The notes beneath the pieces were generated by a model that was not told the DNA's origin, ran no database searches, and saw only the letters and a program-made list of their open reading frames with translations. From positions 1 to 64,000 of the forward strand of contig CBDCLG010000011.1 in assembly GCA_965218625.1 (NCBI GenBank): DNA of 64,000 nucleotides. The letters are read 5' to 3'. This DNA is from Bin5 sp965218625. GTDB lineage: Bacteria > Chloroflexota > Anaerolineae > Caldilineales > Caldilineaceae. The position numbers and the translations under genes were made by a program. Positions 15,616-24,098 of the stretch are shown in pieces; the first letter of the stretch is position 1, and each line of letters opens with the position of its first letter.

Positions 15616-17994
15616 CTACAGCTGCTCCACTGCTTGGTCCTCTTCCTCTGCCCGCGGCTCGCGCTTCAACAGAACCGCCCGGCCCTGGCCTTCACCCCGG
15701 TCCGCGCCGACCATTCCCTTCGACTCCAACGCCGAGACAAGGCGCGCCGCACGCGGGTAGGAAATCCGCAACGCCCGCTGTACGTAGGTGGCGCTGATCG
15801 ACTTCTCGCCCCGAATGGCGTCAATCGCATCGGCCAGCAACTCCTCCTCGTCATCCAGCCGGTCGAGCACACCGACCCACGGCGCCACCCTGGCGGCCGG
15901 GCGGTCCGGGCTTTCCTCGCGATCGCGCGCTTCCCACCAGTCGACAACGCGCCCGATCTCAGCATCGTTGACGTAGCTGCCCTGGACGCGCTGAATAATC
16001 GCCTTATCCGGCAACATGAAGAGCATGTCGCCTTGACCAAGCAGCTTTTCCGCGCCCGGCGCGTCCAGAATGACGCGGCTGTCGACCTGGCTCGTGACGG
16101 CAAAGGCAATGCGGGAAGGAAAGTTGGCCTTGATCAGGCCGGTCACGACATCCGTACTGGGCCGCTGCGTCGCCAGGACGAGATGAATGCCGGTCGCCCG
16201 CGCCATCTGCGCCAGGCGCACGAGCTGCCTCTCGATCTCCTCCGGCGCGGTCATCATCAGGTCGGCCAGCTCGTCGACGACCAGGACGAGGTGCGGCAGC
16301 GCGTCCAGCTTCTTCCGCCGGCGGGCGAGCGCGTTGTAGGAGGCGATGTCCTTCACCTTGTTTGTGCGAAACAGATTGTAGCGGTCGTCCATCTGCAACA
16401 GCAGCCAGGTCAGCGCGCCGTGGACGTCTTCAACCTCGGTGACCACCTTGCCGATCATGTGGGGGATGCGATTGTAGCCGGGCAGCTCGACCAACTTGGG
16501 GTCAACCATGATGAAGCGCAGGCTCTCCGGCCCGTGGTGCATCAGCAGGCTGACAATCAGCCCGTTGATACAGGCTGACTTGCCTGAGCCAGTTGCGCCG
16601 GCGATGAGGAGATGTGGCGCGCGGGCGAGGTCGGCGACGATAGGCTGCCCCGACGTGTCGCGGCCCAGGGCAAGCGGCAGCATTCCGCCCCGCCTGGCCA
16701 TCTGCTTGCTCTGCAGAATTCCCTTTACCCCCACGATCGACTTTTCCGGGTTCGGCACTTCGATGCCCACATAGGGCTGGCCCGGCACGGGGGCTTCGAT
16801 GCGGACGGCAGGCGCGGCCAGGGCGAGCGCGAGATCGTCCGCCGCGGAAGCGATACGGCTGACACGGATTTTGCGCTTCTGGCCGCCGCGTTCGATGTAC
16901 AAGGGCTGAACGCCGAACTGGGTGATCGTCGGCCCGCAGTCGATGTTCACAATCTCAACCGGGATGTCGAAATCCCACAGGGTCTGGCGGATTGTCTCGG
17001 CCATTCCTTCGATGTCCCACCGGCGCTGGTCGGCATCGTCGTCCAGCAACCCGATCGGCGGCAAGCTATCTGCCTTGCGCGCCAGCTTGAGGGCGTTGCC
17101 GCCCGACGCGCCGTTCCTGGACTTGCGCCGCGCCGGCACAGCCGCCGGCATCTGCAGCTCAGCCTGAACATCTTCAGCTTTCAAGGGCTCCGGGGCCGGC
17201 TCGGCCGCGGGCTGTTCCGCCTCCGCGGGAGCTGTCTCAGGCCCGTCGATCCGGATCTCGACACCGAGCTCCTCTGCTATAGGATCGGGCCAGTATGTCT
17301 CGTCATCCGGGGCCTCAACATTCGTTTCGTCAAGCGCGGAACCGTTCGGTCCTCTGGGCGGGGACCCGGCAAGCGACTTGGGCAGCAAGGCAAGGGTTCC
17401 AGCCGCATAGACCAGGGGCGTGTGGCGGACCAGCAGATAGACGCTGAGCAGGCCCGCAAGCACCGCCGCCAGGGTAGCGGGGATCTGGCCGAGCAGACTG
17501 ATCAGGACGTTTCCTGTGACCCAGCCCATCAGACCCCCTGGAACGCCAGCGCCCGGCCACGTCCAATCGGCAATCTCACTGCCGTTGATGTAGTGCCATG
17601 ACGCCAACGAAAGAAGCAGCAGCTCTCCCCCTACGAGCGCCTCGGGGTTCCAGTAGCCGGCTTGCCGTCCCAACATCATCACCACGCCCGTAATTAGCAG
17701 GCTGAGCGCGAGAGGCCAGGCCATCCTGCCCGCCAGCAGCGCACACCACGAGTCGGGGCCGTATGCAAAGAGGTTGTAACCAAGGTAGCCTCCCAGTGCG
17801 AAGACAGCAAACCCCAGCGTTTCCCTGCCGAACCTCTGGATCAGCGCGTTCAGAGACGCCTGCATGTCGGCCGTCGGGCCGGTATTCTGATAGTTTTGCC
17901 GCCGCCTGCGCCGCCTGGCAGCCATATTCAGCGTCCCCCCTTTGGCATTGGCGCCGCGCCCAATTCGGGGGCGCTGGCCGTTTGCCCGAATCAC
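15616..17994 (-). CDS. ftsK: DNA translocase FtsK/SpoIIIE
   Basis: A 792-residue membrane-anchored DNA pump that moves chromosome ends through the closing septum and helps dimer resolution. About four hydrophobic segments lie between residues 60 and 205, followed by a disordered Pro/Ala/Glu linker (205-300). The RecA-like motor follows, with Walker A GATGSGKS (466-473) and Walker B FIMVDPK (494-500), then ATQRPSTDVVTGLIKANFPSRI and a C-terminal gamma winged-helix domain (ALRISYPRAARLVSALESKGMVG) that reads orienting DNA sequences. The linker is short compared with E. coli FtsK. The GTG start at 17994 overlaps the upstream gene's stop as GTGA; an alternative ATG at 17925 sits behind GGGGGG and begins with an Arg-rich stretch. 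Confidence 0.93.
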   Translation of the reverse strand: MIRANGQRPRIGRGANAKGGTLNMAARRRRRRQNYQNTGPTADMQASLNALIQRFGRETLGFAVFALGGYLGYNLFAYGPDSWCALLAGRMAWPLALSLLITGVVMMLGRQAGYWNPEALVGGELLLLSLASWHYINGSEIADWTWPGAGVPGGLMGWVTGNVLISLLGQIPATLAAVLAGLLSVYLLVRHTPLVYAAGTLALLPKSLAGSPPRGPNGSALDETNVEAPDDETYWPDPIAEELGVEIRIDGPETAPAEAEQPAAEPAPEPLKAEDVQAELQMPAAVPARRKSRNGASGGNALKLARKADSLPPIGLLDDDADQRRWDIEGMAETIRQTLWDFDIPVEIVNIDCGPTITQFGVQPLYIERGGQKRKIRVSRIASAADDLALALAAPAVRIEAPVPGQPYVGIEVPNPEKSIVGVKGILQSKQMARRGGMLPLALGRDTSGQPIVADLARAPHLLIAGATGSGKSACINGLIVSLLMHHGPESLRFIMVDPKLVELPGYNRIPHMIGKVVTEVEDVHGALTWLLLQMDDRYNLFRTNKVKDIASYNALARRRKKLDALPHLVLVVDELADLMMTAPEEIERQLVRLAQMARATGIHLVLATQRPSTDVVTGLIKANFPSRIAFAVTSQVDSRVILDAPGAEKLLGQGDMLFMLPDKAIIQRVQGSYVNDAEIGRVVDWWEARDREESPDRPAARVAPWVGVLDRLDDEEELLADAIDAIRGEKSISATYVQRALRISYPRAARLVSALESKGMVGADRGEGQGRAVLLKREPRAEEEDQAVEQL

Positions 17995-20075
17995 CCGTCC
18001 TGACCGGTCAGCGCCACCGCATCCTCTTCCGGAATGTTGAAAAGTTCGTCCCAGTCCCCTTGTTCCATGTCGGTCAGCACCTGCGCCACTTGCCCAATCG
18101 CGGCCCGCTGCTTGCGGTAGAGGTCGCTTTCACTGATCGCCAGCCGGTTGGCGATGTCGCGCACCTTTCGGCCCTGAATGAAACGCATTTCCAGGATATT
18201 GTACAGCAGCCACTCCGGCGTGCTCAGGTCCTGTTTCCCCCCCGGCCGCAGATTCTGAATGGCCCGGCCCAACACCAGCCGCAGGGCCTTGCCGGGATTG
18301 CCGTCCGCCTCTTCGATAACTTTATCGACGAGCCGCAGCTGCATCAGCGGGCTGCGAGTCAGCTTCGGCCCACCCCAGTAGTGGCTGAGGGCGTCCTTTA
18401 CCCAGCTCTCGAACTCCGGGCTGTGGATTGGGCTTGGCTCCAGCAATTCGGCTGGAGGCACCTCGGTGTTCTCGGAAACATAGGGCACGATCCCGCGAAT
18501 CTGTTGGATGCGGTCGATGCCGGGTATGATGCGCCGCAATGCGACCATGACCTGCATCTGCAACTTGCGGTCGAGCAGGGCCATGCCTACGCTTTCGAGC
18601 TGCTGCGCCAGCAGCGCCCGCTCCTCTTCGTTAATTCCGGGCGGATCGGTGCGGGCGCGCACGCCCAGCATGCCCAACACCATATCGCCTTCGCTCTCTG
18701 CAGACGGTTCGAGTACCGGCCACAGCCAGTATCCTCCATATTCCGTCGGCTGCAACCCCTGCTCTGTCGGCCGCGCGGTTCCGCCGCTTGCCGCCAGCGA
18801 CTTCTGGCCGTTGAATTCTGACGCGAGCTCGATGCGAAAGGGCTTCCCGTTTTTGCGCACGCGGGCGAGCGCGTCGCTGAGGGCATCGCTCCAGTCCCTG
18901 TCATCCAGAATCTCCTGCCGCGTCCCTTCGGGTCCGACCATCGCCTCCAGTATCAGATCGGTCCCGATGGCTGCGGCCACAAATCCAGAGCGGACGCGCA
19001 ACATTTCGCACATAATTGTTAGGTGGTTTTCGAGAAACTGGCGCAGGTCGGAGGTCGTCAGCAGGCGCCTGTCCAGTTCGCGCAGCCATGCGATCTCCTC
19101 GTGGTCCTCCCCGTACACAAGCCGGTCCGTCAGCGCCTTTGTCACGCTGAGGACAACCTGCGCGGCAACGATCACACCGGTTATAACGCTGAAAAGGACA
19201 ATGTTGCGCGGCAGCCCGAACATGTGCTCCACGGTCGGCAGCGTCTGCACTGCCAGAATGACCAGAATGGCAACGACCGGACCGCGGGCGAAGTAGCGGA
19301 TCAAACGGTAGCGCACGACCCTGTCCGGCGTGTAAACCCCGAAGAAGGCCACAGAGTAACTCAAAATGACCAGCATGGTGCCGATCGCGAAGTTGCCCAA
19401 AATGGCGAGCCCAAGGATCCATTCCGGCGAAAGCAGGCCCACCGACGATTTGCCCAGGGCGATCAGATAGGGAAAGGAGCCGATGCCGGGCGCGGCCGAA
19501 GCGACCAAAAGATAGGTCATTCGTTTGCGGCTCTCCGCGGTCAGACAGCGCTGGCGCGCCTTCCAGATGTTGGAATGTGAAAGGATCACAACCGCGGCGA
19601 AAAATGCAGCGAAGGGCCAGAAAAGCAGGCCCGGCTGCAGGAAACTGAACAGGGGGTCAAACTCGACCGGCCCCACCAGCAAAGTCGAAAAGAACGCCAG
19701 CAGTGCGCTGACCAAAGAAAGGATGACGATTGCGCCGTTGACCAGCCGGCGCCTGTCAGTGCGGTAGTTCGTCGTTCGCAGAATCGAGTAGGAAAATGTG
19801 TAATAGGCCCAGGGCAGCAGCGCGATGCCCAACCATTGGAAGTGAAGCCACAACTTGGCCGAGTCGGCGCTCACCACCCACCTCAACGCGACCTCCGAAG
19901 CGTAGGTCACCATGACCAGACCGAGCAGGAACGAGAACCATCTCGCAACCGGATGGCGGAAGTTGTACGTCAGGGTATACGCCAGCAGTGAGAATGCCAG
20001 AATCACAACCACCGACGAGATTAGAGCATTCAGAAAGCCAAGCACGTCGGCGAAAGTCAGTGTCAGCTCGTTCAT
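17991..20075 (-). CDS. Membrane-tethered sensor/regulator: multi-pass N-terminus, GAF-like region, C-terminal HTH
   Basis: A 694-residue protein. The first 300 residues contain about seven to nine hydrophobic helices resembling the N-terminal membrane module of some histidine kinases. A cytoplasmic region (about 320-500) looks like a GAF-type sensor, with RELDRRLLTTSDLRQFLENHL and a VLGMLGVRARTDPPGINEEERALLAQQLESVG segment that is typical of GAF ends. The last 70 residues contain a helix-turn-helix similar to a sigma region 4 or NarL-type module (about 632-662: KVRDIANRLAISESDLYRKQ). No kinase H-box or ATP-binding motif is visible. It could regulate transcription from the membrane. It overlaps ftsK by four bases and follows a single-pass membrane protein gene, so the three may be one operon. 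No established name is known to me. Confidence 0.7.
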   Translation of the reverse strand: MNELTLTFADVLGFLNALISSVVVILAFSLLAYTLTYNFRHPVARWFSFLLGLVMVTYASEVALRWVVSADSAKLWLHFQWLGIALLPWAYYTFSYSILRTTNYRTDRRRLVNGAIVILSLVSALLAFFSTLLVGPVEFDPLFSFLQPGLLFWPFAAFFAAVVILSHSNIWKARQRCLTAESRKRMTYLLVASAAPGIGSFPYLIALGKSSVGLLSPEWILGLAILGNFAIGTMLVILSYSVAFFGVYTPDRVVRYRLIRYFARGPVVAILVILAVQTLPTVEHMFGLPRNIVLFSVITGVIVAAQVVLSVTKALTDRLVYGEDHEEIAWLRELDRRLLTTSDLRQFLENHLTIMCEMLRVRSGFVAAAIGTDLILEAMVGPEGTRQEILDDRDWSDALSDALARVRKNGKPFRIELASEFNGQKSLAASGGTARPTEQGLQPTEYGGYWLWPVLEPSAESEGDMVLGMLGVRARTDPPGINEEERALLAQQLESVGMALLDRKLQMQVMVALRRIIPGIDRIQQIRGIVPYVSENTEVPPAELLEPSPIHSPEFESWVKDALSHYWGGPKLTRSPLMQLRLVDKVIEEADGNPGKALRLVLGRAIQNLRPGGKQDLSTPEWLLYNILEMRFIQGRKVRDIANRLAISESDLYRKQRAAIGQVAQVLTDMEQGDWDELFNIPEEDAVALTGQDG

Positions 20076-20219
20076 TCGCTTCCAGCTCTGCTCTTGAGTC
20101 CTGTGCGCAGTTCAACAACGGTACTGTGCCGGATTTCGTTCCCTTAGCCTTTCGCCGGCAGCCGGAAAGCGGGCGAAACGGCCGGCGGCCGGCAGGCCGA
20201 GGCTGGCGGCCAGGAAACG

Positions 20220-21029
20220 CTACATCCCCCAGTTGATCCGTTCGCCGACAACGACCCACATGTCGTGCCGCTTTTCCAGCTGCAGGAAAAAGTCTCCCGC
20301 AACCGTGGGCGTACGCTGAATGAGCACACGCACACCGGCCCGGTCAACCGTTTCAAACCGAACCGTGTCCATCTGGATGATCGGGCCCTCCACCGCCATA
20401 CTTTCGGCGCCGCTTTCCAGCCAGATCGTTGGTCCCTCAAAGCCCAGTTCGCCCAGTTGCTCAGCCGGGTGCCGCACCAAGCGCAGCTGGGCCAACATGC
20501 CGTCTTCCCCCGGCTCCAGCCGGCGGCGTTGACCAAGCTTGTGGATCAGCGCTGTGCGGCGTATTCGCATGCTGTCCGGTTCCTGCGTATCGACACAAAG
20601 ATAGTAGTTGGCCAGAGCGTAGACAGGGCCGAAAGCATTCTGCGCAGAAAGCAGGCCCAAGATCTCTTCGCGCACGCGATTCCACCGGGAACGCCACGGC
20701 GCCGCCGTGATCTGGTCGCCGTATTCCAGCAGATTCAATGTCGTGTCGGCCCCAAGCCGGTTGATGATCGACGCAGGCGTCAGATAGGTAGGGTCCTGCT
20801 TCAACCGGGCCAAAAGAAACTCGGGCGCCGCTTCCACCTCCTGCCATCCTCGAAATCGGTACCGAGTGTTGATCGCAAAAAAGACGCCCAGTATCAGTGC
20901 CCCGGACAGGAGCAGAACCAGCGTCCACAGGAGAGGATCCATTGAGTCCAGGATCTGCTGGAAGGTTGGCAGTCTGTCCAGGCCGAGCCGGCCCAGCATC
21001 TCCTCTAATTGGTTTTGGCTTTCGGACAT
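20220..21029 (-). CDS. Single-pass membrane protein of unknown function
   Basis: A 269-residue protein with one clear transmembrane helix at about residues 33-54 (LLWTLVLLLSGALILGVFFA), a short N-terminal part predicted outside or in the membrane interface, and a long soluble domain. The soluble part begins with a helical region (FRGWQEVEAAPEFLLARLKQDPT) and ends in a beta-rich region, with repeated strands ending ERINWGM. No catalytic motif is recognised. ATG at 21029 was preferred because the reading frame upstream, to 21110, lacks a plausible start signal. It precedes the 7TM-GAF-HTH gene by 144 bases on the same strand and may be its partner. That functional link is only positional. Confidence 0.6.
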   Translation of the reverse strand: MSESQNQLEEMLGRLGLDRLPTFQQILDSMDPLLWTLVLLLSGALILGVFFAINTRYRFRGWQEVEAAPEFLLARLKQDPTYLTPASIINRLGADTTLNLLEYGDQITAAPWRSRWNRVREEILGLLSAQNAFGPVYALANYYLCVDTQEPDSMRIRRTALIHKLGQRRRLEPGEDGMLAQLRLVRHPAEQLGELGFEGPTIWLESGAESMAVEGPIIQMDTVRFETVDRAGVRVLIQRTPTVAGDFFLQLEKRHDMWVVVGERINWGM

Positions 21030-21213
21030 GCGGAGTCGACTCGATACGACACGGGGGCTGAACTGCGCGCAGCAGTTGCGAGAAAGTGCGACGGTCCTCC
21101 CTTCCTCCAATGTCGCCTTCAGCGTTCGCGCCGCCGCCTTGCTCCCAGGCCCAATCGGAAAATGACATTGGAAGCTTCCGCTCTAATGCAATTGTATCAC
21201 AACTGGGCTGGCT

Positions 21214-22026
21214 TTAAGCCTCCGCCTCCTCCGGCTCAAGCCACGCCAGCAGCCCGAACAGTCCGCAGTTTCCCCCTTCCGCGCGGTGGCTGAAGAAGTC
21301 GCCCGTGTTGCACGCCGTGTCTATCCCCGCTAGCTCCACGTTCTCGGCGTGTACGCCGGCCGCGACAAGCTGTTCGGCATTGGCCTGCCACAGGTCGAAA
21401 AACGGATTGGACTCTTTGCCGTTTCGATAGTGCAAGTACCTCATTCCGCGGGACATTTTTTCCGTTACAATCTGCCGCACATCCTCGCCAATCTCGTAGC
21501 TCTCGGGCCCGATTGACGGCCCGATTCCGACGCGCACATCCCCGGCATCGGTCCCAAAGGCAGCCTGCATCGCCCGCAGGGTTGCCTCAGCTACGCCGCT
21601 CACCGTGCCCCGCCAGCCGGCATGGCACGCGCCCAATGCATGGCGCGGTGCGTCATACAGGACCAGCGGCACGCAGTCGGCGAAAACAAGGAAGAGGGGG
21701 AGCCCGACCGCATCCGTGATCAGGGCGTCGCACTGCAGCTGACGGCTGCCGGCATCCACCCAGCCGACCTTTGCAACGCCGGTTCCATGAACCTGGTGCG
21801 TGCGGACGGCATCGGACGGCTCTCTTTGCAGCGCGCCACAGAAGCGGGCGAAGTTTTCCTGCACGCGTTCCCGTTTGTCGCCCCGGCTGCGGCTGAAGTT
21901 CAGGCTGCGCCAGGGGTCGGGCGATACACCGCCGCGGCGTGTGCTGAAATGGGCCTGAAGAGGGAGGGAGGCGAAGCTCTCGAAGGCATAGGCTGAAATG
22001 TCGTTATGGTATGTGGTGCGATGCAT
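21214..22026 (-). CDS. pgeF: PgeF/YfiH-type multicopper-like protein (purine nucleoside phosphorylase, peptidoglycan editing)
   Basis: A 270-residue protein of the YfiH/LACC1 family (PF02578). The family's metal site is visible: H80 in THQVHG, C118 in FADCVPL and H135 in CHAGWRG, all strictly conserved in characterised members. Members act as purine nucleoside phosphorylase/adenosine deaminase-type enzymes, and E. coli YfiH removes wrongly incorporated residues from peptidoglycan precursors; older annotations as polyphenol oxidase or laccase are unreliable. Its last part has the conserved GIDTACNTGDFFSHRAEGGNCG. The length is normal. It is 184 bases downstream of the next gene on that side, with no visible promoter. 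Confidence 0.9.
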   Translation of the reverse strand: MHRTTYHNDISAYAFESFASLPLQAHFSTRRGGVSPDPWRSLNFSRSRGDKRERVQENFARFCGALQREPSDAVRTHQVHGTGVAKVGWVDAGSRQLQCDALITDAVGLPLFLVFADCVPLVLYDAPRHALGACHAGWRGTVSGVAEATLRAMQAAFGTDAGDVRVGIGPSIGPESYEIGEDVRQIVTEKMSRGMRYLHYRNGKESNPFFDLWQANAEQLVAAGVHAENVELAGIDTACNTGDFFSHRAEGGNCGLFGLLAWLEPEEAEA

Positions 22027-22191
22027 CGTTAAAATTCGCAGAAGACTCAGATAGCGAAAAGATAAAAGTGGAGATTCCGAGAATTGTCACTTGCCTCTTC
22101 TAGAGCCTCTCATGCAGTACTTGGACCTCTTTGCTCTCGTCTTCAACTATCGGGGACAGCTATCTTGAAGCAATTCAATCATTTTCCCCCT

Positions 22192-22934
22192 TTATTCCGC
22201 CCACTGAAATTCTTCTGGCGAAGCCGGGATGTTCTGCACCCGCCAAATGGCTTTAGCTTTCAGTCTGGTGAAGGATAGACGTACTCGAAATGCCTCTCCG
22301 CGCGAAGGTGCGTTTCTTCCTGCGAGCCAGATGGTGTCTTTTGGGTCTGGATTGTAGAGGTCCTGCAAGAGACCATTAGGAAGGGCAGCCACCTTAATGC
22401 TATCCAGCTCATTCGCTTGACTTTCGATCTCAGTGTAATTGTATTTCACGAAAAACGTCGTAGTGAGAAGTCTTTGTCACGCAAGTGCAAGACTGTCGGC
22501 AGGGTTCCGGAAACGTCTATCGGCTCCCCGGAGCGAACCTGTCGCACGGACATGGAGAACTGAGAGGTTTGTAGCGTCGCTGTTCGCTGACCATCTGTCT
22601 TCTCTGCCTTTGAGTCGACAAAAAGTGCCTGCCGAACCGCATACTCTGGATGGAAGAGATAAAGCGCCTGCTTGTAGTCCATCTTTCCGAACAAACGCTG
22701 ATCAATGCGAGACATTCCCATTCTGTCCAGCGATTCACGCGTAATGTCTTCTCCAATATCGGCCACTAAGTCGCTTTCCTCTCGAAACACCTCTTCTGCG
22801 CTTTCACGGTAATCGTAGATTGCCTGCACAACCATTCGCAGAGATGCCATCTCGATTTCTTCCAGTTGCTTTAACTTTGCTTCCAGCGAATGGGGGTCAA
22901 TCAGCATTGAGTTGTCGTCCTCTGGCTTTCCCAT
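22192..22934 (-). pseudogene. SfiI-like type II restriction endonuclease, split by a one-base frameshift
   Basis: Two adjoining frames together give a protein of about 247 residues that resembles restriction enzyme SfiI, which cuts GGCCNNNNNGGCC as a tetramer. Frame one (from ATG 22934) contains LEEIEMASLRMVVQAI, DITRESLD, DYKQALYLF and ALFVDSKAE, the last a plausible metal-binding D-x-K active-site element. Frame two resumes with TTTFFVKYNYTEIES, LYNPDPKD, SRGEAFRVRLSF and WRVQNIP. The frame changes near 22475. Adding one A to the AAA of the coding strand there restores continuity. The match to SfiI is from memory of that sequence, not a search. The gene starts 17 bases after the methyltransferase stop. 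Confidence 0.8.
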
Positions 22935-22951
22935 TGTGCCCAACTATGTGC

Positions 22952-24013
22952 TCAAATGGACACTTGGTAGCGAGCACGTGATTCTAGGAGACGAATCTTC
23001 TGCCGCGCAACCGAATCACGGGCCAGCTGGACGTATTCCTGGTCTAATTCGATGCCAACGAATCTCCGACCTTCCCGGATAGCGGCCTCCGCAGTCGTAC
23101 CACTTCCCATAAAGCAATCAAGCACAACTTCTCCGGGATCCGTAAGCAATTTGATTGCTCTCGTAGGAAGTTCAAGCGGGAACTTGGCCTCGTGATCGTC
23201 ATTGTTCCTAACCGAAGGGAACTGCCAAACCCCGCGTGAACCCCACTCCTTCCACTCTGACGACGTAAGGCGGCTGCGATCTATTTTGGTGATTCCCGGC
23301 TTCCAGAAGATATACAAGTACTCGAACTCGTCCACTGAGCGATAAGAGAGGCTAGCCCAGTGAGAGTTTTCCCAAGCCGGGTCTTTAACCCAGATTCGTC
23401 GATCGTAAGGGTAGAATCCGGCACTCAACGCCCACTGCTCGACTAGGCCCCCAACGATCTTTACCCGGGTCTGACATTCAGATTTGCCGCCTCGGACATT
23501 GTTCCCATTTAGGCGCCGGTCGATTGTTTGCTCACTGCATCCTAAGAGCTCTGCGAACTGGTAGCGATTGAACTCAGGATTATTCTGTATCGCCTGTAAT
23601 ACGTCGTCACGCGTAACAGGCGAACGCCTTCGATCCACTACCTCGGCTTGGATACGGGGCATGTCAGGGTCGCGAAAAACTAGAATATCGGCGATGTTGA
23701 TGGCCAGAAAACCGCCAGGTTTGACAATCGGAAAATGGAGCAATATTACCTCGGCCAGCAATTCCTTCCATTCATTGAATTCCAGATGTGCTTCGTAAAC
23801 CTTGCCGACAAAATAAGGCGGAGACCAGACACTTAGTCCAATGCTGTTGGGCTTTACTTGGGTCAGGAGTTCAAGGGCGTCACCATGATGTATCTTATCG
23901 AATGCAAGGTTATTTACCCGTGAATTCTGCCGTTCATAGAGGGGTCTTAGTTGCTCTTGCAGTTCAGGTGAAAGACGATGAAGACTTTGACCGGAATTTC
24001 GTTTGGCGGTCAT
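22952..24013 (-). CDS. DNA methyltransferase (probable N4-cytosine, beta class) of an SfiI-like system
   Basis: A 353-residue modification methylase that protects host DNA. The motif order is beta class: SPPY at 64-67 (motif IV, catalytic; the Ser-Pro-Pro-Tyr form usually marks N4-cytosine enzymes), with the SAM-binding motif FMGSGTTAEA at 301-310 near the C-terminus. Between them is an insertion with a helix-turn-helix, YQFAELLGCSEQTIDRRLNG at 151-170, presumably part of target recognition. Start ATG at 24013 was chosen for its GGAGG nine bases upstream; the frame opens at 24049. It precedes the SfiI-like nuclease by 17 bases, the usual methylase-first arrangement. The likely target is GGCCNNNNNGGCC, by analogy. 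Confidence 0.85.
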   Translation of the reverse strand: MTAKRNSGQSLHRLSPELQEQLRPLYERQNSRVNNLAFDKIHHGDALELLTQVKPNSIGLSVWSPPYFVGKVYEAHLEFNEWKELLAEVILLHFPIVKPGGFLAINIADILVFRDPDMPRIQAEVVDRRRSPVTRDDVLQAIQNNPEFNRYQFAELLGCSEQTIDRRLNGNNVRGGKSECQTRVKIVGGLVEQWALSAGFYPYDRRIWVKDPAWENSHWASLSYRSVDEFEYLYIFWKPGITKIDRSRLTSSEWKEWGSRGVWQFPSVRNNDDHEAKFPLELPTRAIKLLTDPGEVVLDCFMGSGTTAEAAIREGRRFVGIELDQEYVQLARDSVARQKIRLLESRARYQVSI

Positions 24014-24098
24014 AATTCCTATCCTCCCCATTAGATTCTCAGATCCCAATACTTGCGCGAAAGGGTCCTGAGTCAGCCTACGCTACTTAGGGAGTGGT

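Noticed and set aside
15571..16578. A 335-codon plus-strand frame opposite the ftsK C-terminus
   Set aside because: It is antisense to the motor and gamma domains of FtsK, and its composition (Gln, His and Arg rich) is typical of a shadow.
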